From Bacteroidota bacterium (GTDB lineage: Bacteria > Bacteroidota > Bacteroidia > Bacteroidales > UBA5342): a DNA stretch of 33,585 nt. The number at the start of each line of letters is the position of its first letter. Position 1 is the stretch's first letter. The stretch spans positions 1-33,585 of the forward strand of contig QKHT01000019.1 of assembly GCA_003249935.1 (NCBI GenBank), written 5' to 3'. Shown here piece after piece: positions 21,990 to 31,189 of the stretch. The notes below the pieces were generated by a model. That model was not told the DNA's origin, made no database searches, and saw only the letters and a program-made list of their open reading frames with translations. The position numbers were made by a program, and so were the translations under genes.

Positions 21990-24827
21990 ATGAAAAACCG
22001 CTGTGTCTGTATCCTTTTATTGTTTTGTTTTGGTATAAAAACAGCTGGTCAGAACCCAATTACATTTATAGTCAAGACGGAGGGCGATGACAATGCCATG
22101 GTTCAATATGCGATTGTAAAAACCAATGCACTACCCGAAAGTACCCTGACTAATGAAGACGGATTATTTTATGTTGACCCGAATGGCTTAAGCCGGATTA
22201 ATCTTCAGATAAGTGCGCTGGGTTATGTTTCCTTAGATACCGTTGTATTTGCAAAAGATGGCATCATCTTTTTACGTAAAAATACCATTCATCTTAATGA
22301 AGTGGAAATTGTGGCGAGAGAAAAATACAGGAATGTTTCTGGTACCATGTTATCCCGAAAAGCAATTGAACATATACAACCCCTTGATATTGGCGATGTA
22401 ATGCAACTGCAACCAGGTATGGCAACCGAAAATCCTACTTTATCTTCACCTAAATATTTAAAGATACGATCTACTATTAATGAACGCCTTTCCGGTAGCG
22501 ATCAAATTGAGGCAATGGGCGTGTTGTTAATGGTTGATGGTCAAAGGGTGTCTAATGATGCCAATATGCAACTAAATTCCTTTACAAACGGAAAGAAACC
22601 CATTTATTCAAGTTCTGCATTATCGGGTGTGGATGTCCGTCGTGTCTCTACCGATAATATTGAATCGATTGAAATTATTCGCGGCATTCCTACCAGCGAT
22701 TATGGTGAAATGAGTACCGGTGCAGTCTTGGTTCAGACACAATCGGGAAAGCAACCATGGGCTTTGAGTCTTAAAAGTGACATTACCACCCGGCACATCT
22801 CTTTGAGCAAAGGATTCGAAACAAACCATAAAACCAAGTATAATTTTATGGCTGGTATTTCGGAAAGTGTGGTCGACATGCGTGAGCCGCAAAATGCATT
22901 CCGGCGGTATTTCCTCAACCAAAAGGTTCAGACAAACACGACACTTTGGGGTGTTACTATGTTCAGTAATAATCATTTGGATACATGGTTTTCTATCGAT
23001 AAGTATAATGTGGGGCAAAATGAGGTGCAAATAAAAAGTGCATCTTCCGAAACTACCGGTTTTTCGTTTGGTACTGATGATATGGTACACGTAAAAAAGT
23101 GGTGGGCAAATAATATACGTTTAACTGCAAATATTACTGTTGCCAATGCCTTGAGCCAGTCAATAAGCACTTTGTCAAATGGCGAAGTACGCCCCACAAG
23201 TATCTCACTGTCGCCCGGATTGTCAGAAGGTATTTATGCACCGAGTTCGTTTTATGCTAAAAACCGGGTCGAAGGCCTGCCGGTGGATGTTTCGGTTAAA
23301 CTTAAAGCCGATGCTGTTTATGGGTTTTGGGGCTTGAATCATATATTTACCTATGGATTGGAATATTTGGGCGAAAAGAATTTTGGTAGCGGAACACATT
23401 TTGACATGAAAACCAATCCAAATATCAATTCGGTAGCTTCGGTTCGTCCCAGAAGGTTTAGTGATATTCCTTTTTTACATAACACCGGTGCTTTTATTTC
23501 CAATAAGTCTATGGTAAAACTTGGTGCTTTTAATGCATCGCTCGACATAGGTATGCGGTATACGCAACTCTATTTGGATAAATACAGGCGTAATGGCTTG
23601 TCGGCACTAAGTCCGCGGGGAAATATTGCCTTGTCGACCAATAACCATTTGTGGCCCGATAAATGTTTGTCAGTTACGCTTGGTGTAGGACGGCTTTCAA
23701 AAATGCCATCGCTCATATTTCTTGCCCCTGAACCACTTTGGATTGATAATGTAAGTTATAATTTTTACCAATCGAACGGCCCTACGTTGTGTGTGTTCGA
23801 TTCGAAAAAGATAGATCAAACATGGAACCCCGATTTAAAGGTAACGATGAACCTGAAACGTGAGATCGGCATCAATTTTAAACTTAAAAATTCAGATTAC
23901 AATGTTACTTTTTTTAAAGAAAATCTTTCGAATGGTTATGGTTCTGAAAAGGTTTATTTTCCGGTAACATCGCAAAAATTTTCCACACCCGCAGGGCCGA
24001 ATATCACACCATATCTTGAGAATAGCTTTGTAAAATATTCGATGGATGGCGTTATACGGGAGGCCAAACAATGGGTTGATACTTCGTTTGCATATTACTA
24101 CAAACCAACAAACCAAATGGCAATTGACAAAAAGGGCATTGAATTCAGTCTTCGTTTTCCGGAAATAATTCCGATTGGTTGCCGGTTTTACATCGTGGGC
24201 GGTTACCTGTATACCCAATCCCGTAATTTAGTCCATGATGTTTATTATCCGGTTCTTACCTATGCCGGAAAAGCAATGCCTGTGTTTGCCGTTTATCCAC
24301 TGGGCGAAATGGTGGAAAGTGATCAGTTGGTGACCAACATACTAACCACTATCCGGTTCAATAATAATAAATTACTGTTTTCACTCACTTCACAAATTGT
24401 ATGGTTCGATCGTTACAGATATAAATATCAGGATGCCACGGGTAAAATTCAGATAAAGACAGAATCGCCTGTGTCTGGTAGTATTTATGATGATAATATT
24501 CAAAAAAAGTACCTGTATCCGCAATATTATGTAGATTTTGGAAACAATAAACAGGTTTTTGATGTAAATAATCAGGCTAACGTACTGCCTTTTTCGAATC
24601 TAATTAATATTTTTATGCCGGGATATTTTTTACAAGAGAGTTATCCGCCTGTGGTTCAATTTAATGCAAGATTGAACAGGCAGGTAGGTAAAAATTTGGG
24701 AATAGCAATTTTTGCAAACAATATTTTTAATTATTTGCGGTACGATATTTCGAAACGCAGCGGATCGTATTACCGGCGCAATACGCCGTTATATTTCGGT
24801 TCGGAAATAAAATGGAGTTTTAACTGA
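21990..24827 (+). CDS. TonB-dependent outer-membrane receptor
   Basis: This 945-residue protein has a signal peptide (residues 1-20), then a carboxypeptidase-regulatory-like domain to about residue 100 (TLTNEDGLFYVD, INLQISALGYVSLD), a plug domain at about 115-255 (LNEVEIVAREK, DVMQLQPGM, VLLMVDGQRV, IESIEIIRGIPTSDYGEMSTGAVLVQT) and a beta-barrel ending in an aromatic-rich strand (FGSEIKWSFN). It would import a large or scarce nutrient across the outer membrane using TonB energy. No SusD-like gene is next to it; a DUF4876 lipoprotein and a DUF6850-like barrel follow instead. Substrate is unknown; iron, haem, another metal complex or a cofactor are options. Confidence 0.93.
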   Translation: MKNRCVCILLLFCFGIKTAGQNPITFIVKTEGDDNAMVQYAIVKTNALPESTLTNEDGLFYVDPNGLSRINLQISALGYVSLDTVVFAKDGIIFLRKNTIHLNEVEIVAREKYRNVSGTMLSRKAIEHIQPLDIGDVMQLQPGMATENPTLSSPKYLKIRSTINERLSGSDQIEAMGVLLMVDGQRVSNDANMQLNSFTNGKKPIYSSSALSGVDVRRVSTDNIESIEIIRGIPTSDYGEMSTGAVLVQTQSGKQPWALSLKSDITTRHISLSKGFETNHKTKYNFMAGISESVVDMREPQNAFRRYFLNQKVQTNTTLWGVTMFSNNHLDTWFSIDKYNVGQNEVQIKSASSETTGFSFGTDDMVHVKKWWANNIRLTANITVANALSQSISTLSNGEVRPTSISLSPGLSEGIYAPSSFYAKNRVEGLPVDVSVKLKADAVYGFWGLNHIFTYGLEYLGEKNFGSGTHFDMKTNPNINSVASVRPRRFSDIPFLHNTGAFISNKSMVKLGAFNASLDIGMRYTQLYLDKYRRNGLSALSPRGNIALSTNNHLWPDKCLSVTLGVGRLSKMPSLIFLAPEPLWIDNVSYNFYQSNGPTLCVFDSKKIDQTWNPDLKVTMNLKREIGINFKLKNSDYNVTFFKENLSNGYGSEKVYFPVTSQKFSTPAGPNITPYLENSFVKYSMDGVIREAKQWVDTSFAYYYKPTNQMAIDKKGIEFSLRFPEIIPIGCRFYIVGGYLYTQSRNLVHDVYYPVLTYAGKAMPVFAVYPLGEMVESDQLVTNILTTIRFNNNKLLFSLTSQIVWFDRYRYKYQDATGKIQIKTESPVSGSIYDDNIQKKYLYPQYYVDFGNNKQVFDVNNQANVLPFSNLINIFMPGYFLQESYPPVVQFNARLNRQVGKNLGIAIFANNIFNYLRYDISKRSGSYYRRNTPLYFGSEIKWSFN

Positions 24828-24842
24828 TGCTAAAAATAGCAT
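24827..24842 (+). other. Short hairpin between receptor and DUF4876 gene
   Basis: ATGCTA-AAAA-TAGCAT forms a 6-base stem just after the receptor stop. It may be a weak stability or attenuation element within the operon. Confidence 0.35.
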
Positions 24843-24860
24843 TTATTAATAAAATTTGGA

Positions 24861-26069
24861 ATGAGAAATTTTTCGGTTGGTCTGGGATTAGTGTTATTGT
24901 TACTTGCATTTTTATCGTCGTGTATAAAGGATGAGCTGACACCAAAAAAGTCGGTAGTGTTTTTAATTCAGGCCGATACCACCAATACGCTCGTGGGCTT
25001 GGAGAATATTAAAATTAATGCAATAGAAAAATCGGGAACAGGAAGTTATTCTGCAATAACCGATGGAAATGGCATGGTTAAACTTCAAATTACGCTTGGT
25101 TTATACAGTGTAAATGTATCTAAATCGAACAGTGGATTTGTAATTAATGGTAATGCCGACAATCTGCTTATTTCGGCTTCCACCGATACGGTTATCATTA
25201 AATCCACTATCAAGCCAATTGGTCAGGGACTAATATTCAAGGAGATCTATTATTCCGGATGTACTACACTAACCGGTGGGAGTTATTTTTCGGATCAGTA
25301 TGTGGAAATATACAATAATTCGGGCGATACAATCTTCCTCGATGGCGTTTGTTTTGGTTTTATCGATCCGCTCAGTCATCAGGTTTCTGTATGGTCGGAT
25401 CCGGCCCAAAATCCCGGATTGCGTATTCCTGTAACACAAATGACATGGATTTTTCCCGGGTCGGGCAGGCAAACACCTCTTTTACCACATACCAGTGTTT
25501 TAATTGCACAGGATGCAATTGATCATAAAACCGATATAAATGGCAACCCAAACTCACCTGTTAATTTGTCGAATGCCGATTACGAAACATATTTTGATCT
25601 GAGTGGCAAGGATTTGGATAATCCGGCAGTTCCCAATCTTAAATACATTTTTGCTAATACCAAAACAACGTTCGACTGGGTAATCGCTTCAACCGGGCAA
25701 TCGTTAATTATGTTTCGATTACCCACGGGTACCGATTATCAAAAATTTGTACAAAACCAAAACAATTTTTCGACCAAACCGGGCAGCTCTGCCACTACTC
25801 AGTTTCTGATGGTTGATAAGCGTTGGGTGTTGGATGCCGTTGAAATAGTGAAACTGGAACCCGACAAACAGATAAAACAGTTGCCTGTTGATTTGGATGC
25901 CGGTAAGGTATGGTGTAATCAGCTAAAAGCCGGTAAATGTATTCGTAGGCGCGTTTCGGAGTTGAATAATGGCGTTTTTACTTTTGCCGATACCAATAAC
26001 TCGCTTGTCGATTTTGTAGGCGATCAGGATCCATCGCCTAAAGTAAATGTTTTTATCGATTTTAATTAA
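24861..26069 (+). CDS. DUF4876-like lipoprotein
   Basis: This 402-residue lipoprotein has a clear lipobox (LLLLAFLSSC, Cys21). After it comes an Ig-like or carboxypeptidase-regulatory segment (VFLIQADTTNTLVGLENIKI, TDGNGMVKLQITLGLYSVNV) and then a large domain with LIFKEIYYSGC, DQYVEIYNNSGDTIFLDGV and CIRRRV, which fits the DUF4876 family known mainly from Bacteroides relatives. It may be a surface or periplasmic partner of the TonB receptor, as SusD is elsewhere, but that role is inferred from gene order. Its stop shares one base with the next ATG (TAATG at 26067-26071), showing tight coupling. Confidence 0.8.
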   Translation: MRNFSVGLGLVLLLLAFLSSCIKDELTPKKSVVFLIQADTTNTLVGLENIKINAIEKSGTGSYSAITDGNGMVKLQITLGLYSVNVSKSNSGFVINGNADNLLISASTDTVIIKSTIKPIGQGLIFKEIYYSGCTTLTGGSYFSDQYVEIYNNSGDTIFLDGVCFGFIDPLSHQVSVWSDPAQNPGLRIPVTQMTWIFPGSGRQTPLLPHTSVLIAQDAIDHKTDINGNPNSPVNLSNADYETYFDLSGKDLDNPAVPNLKYIFANTKTTFDWVIASTGQSLIMFRLPTGTDYQKFVQNQNNFSTKPGSSATTQFLMVDKRWVLDAVEIVKLEPDKQIKQLPVDLDAGKVWCNQLKAGKCIRRRVSELNNGVFTFADTNNSLVDFVGDQDPSPKVNVFIDFN

Positions 26070-27613
26070 TGCCTGCACACAAAAAATCGCTTCAAATATT
26101 GCACATTGCTACCCTTTTTCTACTATTTTGGGCTGAACCTGTGGCAAGGGGGCAATACATTTACCAAAACTTTAGTGCATTAAACAAAGCGGCCAACAGC
26201 GTTTCCATCAATGATCCTGAAGTTTTCTTTAATGCCGATTCGGTTAATATGCAGTTGTCTGGTAACGCCTTTGTAGCCAACAATAGTTCATCATGGCTCA
26301 TTACTAATGGTAAAGTACACTCTGGTTATAATCTGCATGCTAATGGTATTATTAATCGGCCTCATCTTACCTTGCAGGGCGCATTGATTAGTGGCTATTG
26401 GTTTGCTCAAAATAAGCAATTTAACGGCACAAACCAGAACGAATTAATCAATCCCTTTTTGGTTGGTAACAAAGGTCGCTATCTGGAGAAGGGCCAATTT
26501 AGCAGCCTTACCGGTTCGGCCAATTATCGTTTGAACCATCAATACATGCTGTTCGGTGCGGTAAGCTACCAGCCTTCGATGGCTCATGGTAATTCTGATC
26601 CTAAAAGTGTAGATAAAATTTCAAATTCATCGGCCGATTTAGGGATAACTTTTAAAAGCAAAAATTGGTCGGCATCAATTTCCCAAGGTGTTTTTTATTA
26701 TCGCGAAGAGGTAGGATTTAAAAATTTTTCACAACTGGCTGTGCCATCGAAATACCTGTTTTCGGGTTTTGGATATTACCAGCAAAACGATAACGATAAT
26801 TTTAACAGGATGTACGCACAAACCGGATATAAATCGTGGCTGCAAATTGGTTATGCGAGTAAAAATTGGTCTGTCTTACCAGTGTTCGAATGGCGAATCG
26901 GACAAATGGAGATTCGCGATCTCGAAAGTTACGAAAAACCTAAAGGTTCTCTCAATACAAATCTGGTTGGTATTGGGCTTCAATCCAAAGCCAAAGTTTC
27001 CGGCCTTTTATTGGGTTTTGATAGCCATTTGAAAATTCTAAGCAGTGTAGCGAGTCAGTTTGTTACAGTCGATAGTTTCCATATATCAGGTGGAACCACA
27101 TGGGCAAAAACCTATATATTGGCTACCAATAATATTGTTACCAATACTGTAATTCAATCCAACAATAGATTGTATATTAAAAATGCCCTGCATTCAGGTT
27201 CAACAGCCTCATTGAACCTCGAAAGCTTATATTATTTTACTGAACGGGTTTCCGGCGATGAACTGTTGGTGTGCAATATGGTGCCATCGATTGCTTTACG
27301 CCATGAGTTTAATTTTAATCACCAGCGTTTGCCGGTACAATTGTCGTTTGGAAAAGTATTGAATCAACAATCAAACCTTATTCTTGCACCGATAACCGCT
27401 ACTTCCAAGCGTTTAAACAGTGTTCCGGAAAATTTGTATCAATTTCTGAAAACAGAAAGGTCATTTCTTCATTTTTCCATACAATATTATTTAATTGATA
27501 AAAGCCAACAGACTTATTTTGTAAAAACCAGTTTGTATAAAAACTGGTATCACAACGGAGAATCCTTTGATAAAGACATCTCTGTGTCAATGGGTATCGG
27601 TGTGTTTTTGTAG
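26069..27613 (+). CDS. Outer-membrane beta-barrel protein (DUF6850-like)
   Basis: This 514-residue protein has an N-terminal signal sequence ending near GQ-YIYQ, no lipid cysteine, and many alternating aromatic and polar strands (SGYWFAQNKQF, YMLFGAVSYQPS, WLQIGYASKNWSVLPVFEWRIG), ending in VSMGIGVFL with a terminal aromatic pair typical of outer-membrane barrels. The order TonB receptor, DUF4876, then this barrel matches Bacteroidota loci in which this last member is called DUF6850; that name is given with caution. It starts on the last base of the previous stop and is followed by a short gap holding a promoter for the ABC genes. Confidence 0.75.
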   Translation: MPAHKKSLQILHIATLFLLFWAEPVARGQYIYQNFSALNKAANSVSINDPEVFFNADSVNMQLSGNAFVANNSSSWLITNGKVHSGYNLHANGIINRPHLTLQGALISGYWFAQNKQFNGTNQNELINPFLVGNKGRYLEKGQFSSLTGSANYRLNHQYMLFGAVSYQPSMAHGNSDPKSVDKISNSSADLGITFKSKNWSASISQGVFYYREEVGFKNFSQLAVPSKYLFSGFGYYQQNDNDNFNRMYAQTGYKSWLQIGYASKNWSVLPVFEWRIGQMEIRDLESYEKPKGSLNTNLVGIGLQSKAKVSGLLLGFDSHLKILSSVASQFVTVDSFHISGGTTWAKTYILATNNIVTNTVIQSNNRLYIKNALHSGSTASLNLESLYYFTERVSGDELLVCNMVPSIALRHEFNFNHQRLPVQLSFGKVLNQQSNLILAPITATSKRLNSVPENLYQFLKTERSFLHFSIQYYLIDKSQQTYFVKTSLYKNWYHNGESFDKDISVSMGIGVFL

Positions 27614-27630
27614 TTTTTTTACACAAAGGG

Positions 27631-27661
27631 TTGTTCTTTTTAATTTCAAATCTTAAATTTG
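27631..27661 (+). promoter_or_regulatory. Promoter for the ABC transporter genes
   Basis: TTG (27631-27633), a 20-base spacer and TAAATTTG (27654-27661) form a good Bacteroidota promoter with a leader of about 12 bases before the ATPase ATG. The ABC part may thus be transcribed on its own as well as from upstream. Confidence 0.5.
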
Positions 27662-27678
27662 TTGCTCAATCTGAAAAA

Positions 27679-28566
27679 ATGGCTGTAATAGACGTACACA
27701 ATCTTTCACACGCTTACAATAAAAAACCGGTACTCAAAAATGTTTGTTTTTCGGTTGAAAAGGGTCGTATTTTGGGTATTATTGGTAAAAACGGTGCCGG
27801 AAAATCTACAACAATAAACGTACTTAATGGATTCCTTTTTCCCAATTCCGGTTCGGTAAAAGTTTTTGGCGAAAATAGTAACGAATTGACGGCTGATACT
27901 CGCCGCCGAATCGGCGTATTGTTCGAAGGACATTTGCTGCATAATTATATGACATTAAAGGAAGTCGCTAACTACACCAAATCGTTTTTTCCGCAATGGG
28001 ACGACGAAACCTATAATAAACTCACATTGCGACTTAAACTATTGGATAAGCAAAAAATTTCAACACTTTCGTGCGGGCAACGGTCTCAGGTTGCATTAGC
28101 GCTATTACTGGCTCAGCGTGCAGAGTTACTCATACTCGACGATTTTTCGATGGGGCTCGATCCCGGTTATCGCAGGCTTTTTGTCGAAACGCTTAAGTCG
28201 TACGTTCAGTACCATAATACCACCGTATTAATTACTTCGCATATCATTCAGGATTTGGAATATCTTGTAGACGATATTTTATTGCTTAATAAAGGCGAAG
28301 CATTGTTTAATGGTACATTAACATCGTTTATGCAAAGTATTGCACGATATAAAGTGCTTTTGGTTGAACCACAAGTGGTTAACCCCGAAGTATTGTGGTT
28401 TGCAAACGACGTTTTTCAGGTGGAGAATGAACTCTTTATTTTGAGCCGACTCGCTTTGAATGAGTTGTTGGGTGCATTTGCTGCACTTAATATACAGGTA
28501 ACACAAATCAAATCAATTCCAATGTCGCTGGAAGATGCGTTTATTGGATTAACCGGAAAATTTTAA
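27679..28566 (+). CDS. ABC transporter ATP-binding protein, divergent catalytic site
   Basis: This 295-residue ATPase drives a membrane transporter with the next gene product. Walker A is GKNGAGKST (36-44), the signature is LSCGQ (130-134), Walker B is LLILD (150-154) and the H-loop histidine is His188 in TSHII. Two normally conserved residues differ: the Q-loop position reads Glu83 (LFEGHLL), and the catalytic glutamate after Walker B is Asp155 (ILDDFSMGLDPG). The C-terminal 90 residues form an extra domain seen in many exporter ATPases. The ATG at 27679 fits the family start and a promoter box upstream. The permease begins two bases after its stop. Confidence 0.92.
   Translation: MAVIDVHNLSHAYNKKPVLKNVCFSVEKGRILGIIGKNGAGKSTTINVLNGFLFPNSGSVKVFGENSNELTADTRRRIGVLFEGHLLHNYMTLKEVANYTKSFFPQWDDETYNKLTLRLKLLDKQKISTLSCGQRSQVALALLLAQRAELLILDDFSMGLDPGYRRLFVETLKSYVQYHNTTVLITSHIIQDLEYLVDDILLLNKGEALFNGTLTSFMQSIARYKVLLVEPQVVNPEVLWFANDVFQVENELFILSRLALNELLGAFAALNIQVTQIKSIPMSLEDAFIGLTGKF
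28358..28370 (+). repeat. Long-form dispersed motif TTTTGGTTGAACC
   Basis: Exact 13-base copy in the ABC ATPase gene, spelling Val-Glu-Pro. See the first finding. Confidence 0.6.
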
Positions 28567-28568
28567 CT

Positions 28569-29243
28569 ATGCTAAAAGGTGTTTTTTATAAGGAATATAT
28601 CAAAACCCGCCGCACTCTGCTATGGATGCTACTGGTTTTAATTGGTGCAACCTTTGCTTTGTTCCTTTTCGTAAACCATGAAATAGAAGTTAAACAAGTC
28701 AGTTTTTTCTGGTTTCAGCAAATGGTGTCGAATAATCTCTTTTTTGTTTGGATGCTGCCTGTTTTTCCTTTGATGGCCGCTATTTTTGGCGTGGTTCAAT
28801 TTCTGCCCGAAACCATCGGACGCCGTTTTCGTTTGTCGTTGTTTATGCCCGAGAATGAATTGGTCATCTCCTTTTCGATGTTGGGTTTTGGGCTTCTTGC
28901 GCTTACATTGCTTTTTACATTGCAGTTTGTGGTTTTTGCGGTTCTGTTTTCCGGAATTATTACATTAATTTGGTTGTTGGCGGCAGCAAAAGTCTTTGTT
29001 TGTTTTTGGCTTTTTTCTTTTGCAACTTATCTCTTAATTGTATTGATTTTTATAGCACAAAAAACAACTTATCGTATGGTTCTTGCTGTTACGGCTTTGG
29101 TTCAGTCCTCTATATTGTTCATAAAGCCACAGCTCAATATTTTTGATTGTCTTATTCCCTATGCCGCTATTCTGGTGATGTTGCTTTTCTTTTCTACGTC
29201 ATTTTTTATTCATCACTATAAAACCGGCTCATACGAATTATGA
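28569..29243 (+). CDS. ABC transporter permease-like membrane protein
   Basis: This 224-residue hydrophobic protein has about six membrane helices (TLLWMLLVLIGATFALFLFV, NLFFVWMLPVFPLMAAIFG, SMLGFGLLALTLLFTLQFVV, LLIVLIFIAQ and others), in the style of ABC-2 type permeases. It starts two bases after the ATPase gene and overlaps the next gene by an ATGA at 29240-29243, so the three are almost certainly made together. No substrate-binding motif is visible. It is probably the membrane half of the exporter or of an uptake complex. Confidence 0.82.
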   Translation: MLKGVFYKEYIKTRRTLLWMLLVLIGATFALFLFVNHEIEVKQVSFFWFQQMVSNNLFFVWMLPVFPLMAAIFGVVQFLPETIGRRFRLSLFMPENELVISFSMLGFGLLALTLLFTLQFVVFAVLFSGIITLIWLLAAAKVFVCFWLFSFATYLLIVLIFIAQKTTYRMVLAVTALVQSSILFIKPQLNIFDCLIPYAAILVMLLFFSTSFFIHHYKTGSYEL

Positions 29244-30451
29244 AAAATAGCTTTGTAAAGTATTTCGGTCGCATTTGCTTTTTAATGGTTCTCATTATCA
29301 CCATGGCCTATTTAATGCCATTGGTTTATAAACTGATGACCGAAGGAAAAACCAATGTGCCCTTCATCTTATATAGTCCCGATAAAAAAGGCTTTTTTGT
29401 AATCGATGGAGGCAAGTTTCTCGACGAGAACAGGCATCCAATTGCCAAAAAAAAGTTCGAATCGGCATTGCCGCTGTTCTTTTACAGTAAACTGCTTAAA
29501 GAGGGCACCATGCCCGATTCGGTGGATGGTATGGCTGTTTCGCCGGTACTTTTAAATACCAATAATTTTAACGAGTCTATTTATCCGATAGATGTCGATA
29601 TAGTTGAAAAACCATATTATCTGTTACTCAATTGTTCTGGCGTTAATCTTACCAATGCACCTGATTTTTACTTCTCAGCAACCAGTTCCTTTAATGTTTT
29701 CAATATTAAATTGAACCAAACCGATACACTACTCTCCCGAAAAATGAATATGGCTGCTATTCGCAAAGGATTTGTTTTTCCGGTTAAGGCTGTATATGGT
29801 AATAAGTCGGTTAAAATGATTAATATGGATGGAAATTTTTTCGTTGATGCTTGCAATAATTTTTTTCAGATTAAACTGATTTCCGATTCATTTTCTGTAA
29901 GTACCTTTCCATTTCCCGATTCATTTTTCCGAATTTCTTGTTTTTTTAACTTTGATATGCGGAATCACGAACTGCTTGGTTTAGCTTTAACCCCCGATAA
30001 TCAGATTTTTGTTCTTGAACACGGAACGAATAATTTTATCAAAATTCCAATTGCAGATTATCGACCCAATCAGGATGTTCTGCGGTTTTCGAACAATGTA
30101 AATCACCGTACTTTTACTGTAATTGGCGATACTGTTATTACTCAATATGTTTATAATAAGTCGTTTAGCGAGATAGCACGCTATCATTATCCCATTAAAC
30201 GCTACGAACAAACCGTGGCAGGTAAAATACAAAAGTACGTTTTCCCGTTTGAAATCAGTTTCTCTTCACCCAACAGGCTAAAGGTTTCTCCCGCAATTGC
30301 GTTCAATTTTGCATCGTATTTTGGGTTGAACCTCCTGCTTTCACTATTGTACTATGTGTTGCGCCGAAGTTCGTCGGGCGTTGTTAAAGCGGCCGTTTTT
30401 GTGTACTGTACCGGTCTATTCGGTTTCATTGCGTTGCTGGTAATCAAATAA
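29240..30451 (+). CDS. DUF4857-like membrane protein
   Basis: This 403-residue protein has one N-terminal membrane helix (FLMVLIITMAYLMPLVY, residues about 14-32), a large domain outside the cytoplasm of about 300 residues (FILYSPDKKGFFVIDGG, PIDVDIVEKPYYLLL) and two C-terminal helices (YFGLNLLLSLLYYVL, VVKAAVFVYCTGLFGFIALLV). The pattern fits DUF4857, a family of Bacteroidota found beside ABC genes. It is translationally coupled to the permease and may form the periplasmic part of the transporter. Function is unknown, and the family name is from memory. Confidence 0.75.
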   Translation: MKNSFVKYFGRICFLMVLIITMAYLMPLVYKLMTEGKTNVPFILYSPDKKGFFVIDGGKFLDENRHPIAKKKFESALPLFFYSKLLKEGTMPDSVDGMAVSPVLLNTNNFNESIYPIDVDIVEKPYYLLLNCSGVNLTNAPDFYFSATSSFNVFNIKLNQTDTLLSRKMNMAAIRKGFVFPVKAVYGNKSVKMINMDGNFFVDACNNFFQIKLISDSFSVSTFPFPDSFFRISCFFNFDMRNHELLGLALTPDNQIFVLEHGTNNFIKIPIADYRPNQDVLRFSNNVNHRTFTVIGDTVITQYVYNKSFSEIARYHYPIKRYEQTVAGKIQKYVFPFEISFSSPNRLKVSPAIAFNFASYFGLNLLLSLLYYVLRRSSSGVVKAAVFVYCTGLFGFIALLVIK

Positions 30452-30477
30452 AAAACCACCGGTAAAAACCGATGGTT
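30451..30477. terminator. Hairpin terminator between the ABC operon and rpsP
   Basis: AACCACCGGT (30454-30463) pairs with ACCGATGGTT (30468-30477) with one mismatch and a 4-base loop. The T run follows on the minus-strand side, so it mainly stops rpsP transcription, and it may also slow read-through from the plus strand. Confidence 0.65.
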
Positions 30478-30513
30478 CATTATCTTTTGCCATAATTGGT
30501 TTTAAAAACCAAA

Positions 30514-31044
30514 TTATTCAGCAGCCGTTTCTTCTGTTGCCGTTTCTTCAGCTTCGGGAGCTGCTTCCTCTTCAACTACGGGAGCCGGAGCATTTTTTGC
30601 AGCAATAGCCGCAGCACGAGCTTCTTTTACTTTGGCTTCGGCTGCCAACTTGCTTGCGAAAGCAGCTTTAGCTTTGTCGCCTTTGGTCGCAATATACGCA
30701 GCAGTTTTAGCTTCGTCCTGCTTTTTCCACTCATTGAAACGTCTTTCGGCTTCTGCTTCATCAAAAGCACCTTTCTTCACACCACCCAAAAGGTGTTTCA
30801 TGTAAAGAACGCCTTCATTCGATAAAAGTCCACGAACTGTGTCAGTAGGTTGTGCTCCGGTCATTACCCAATATAGGGCACGCTCGAAATTAATATCTAC
30901 TGTAGCAGGGTCACTGTTTGGGTTGAATGATCCAATCCTTTCAATGAAGCGACCATCACGTGGTGCTCTGCTATCTGCTACCACTACATGGTAGTAAGCA
31001 TAACGTTTACGTCCGTAACGGGCCAAACGAATTTTTGTTGCCAT
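30514..31044 (-). CDS. rpsP: 30S ribosomal protein S16 with C-terminal extension
   Basis: The first 80 residues are S16, which binds 16S rRNA and helps early 30S assembly ([57 protein letters not shown]). The remaining roughly 95 residues are a Lys/Ala/Glu-rich helical tail ending in an acidic stretch, an extension common in Bacteroidota S16. A TATATTTG box lies 52 bases before the ATG and a hairpin follows the stop, so it looks like a separate unit although it lies between the ABC genes and the flavin protein. Confidence 0.97.
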   Translation of the reverse strand: MATKIRLARYGRKRYAYYHVVVADSRAPRDGRFIERIGSFNPNSDPATVDINFERALYWVMTGAQPTDTVRGLLSNEGVLYMKHLLGGVKKGAFDEAEAERRFNEWKKQDEAKTAAYIATKGDKAKAAFASKLAAEAKVKEARAAAIAAKNAPAPVVEEEAAPEAEETATEETAAE

Positions 31045-31095
31045 TTTCTGATGTTTTTAAAATTATTAAAACCTACTTTCCTTAAAAAGTGGCTG

Positions 31096-31103
31096 CAAAT
31101 ATA
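31096..31103 (-). promoter_or_regulatory. Putative -7 element for rpsP
   Basis: On the minus strand this is TATATTTG (TAnnTTTG), which gives a leader of about 45 bases. A clear -33 box is not seen. Confidence 0.45.
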
Positions 31104-31189
31104 GTTATTATTTTAATTCGAAATAGATTTCGATCGTAATTTTTTATGAAAACACACTATCAACTGATTGTTTTTAAATGTTATAGGAG

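Noticed and set aside
30494-30515. A+T-rich inverted repeat after the rpsP stop
   Set aside because: Stem is weak; the stronger hairpin at 30454-30477 explains termination.
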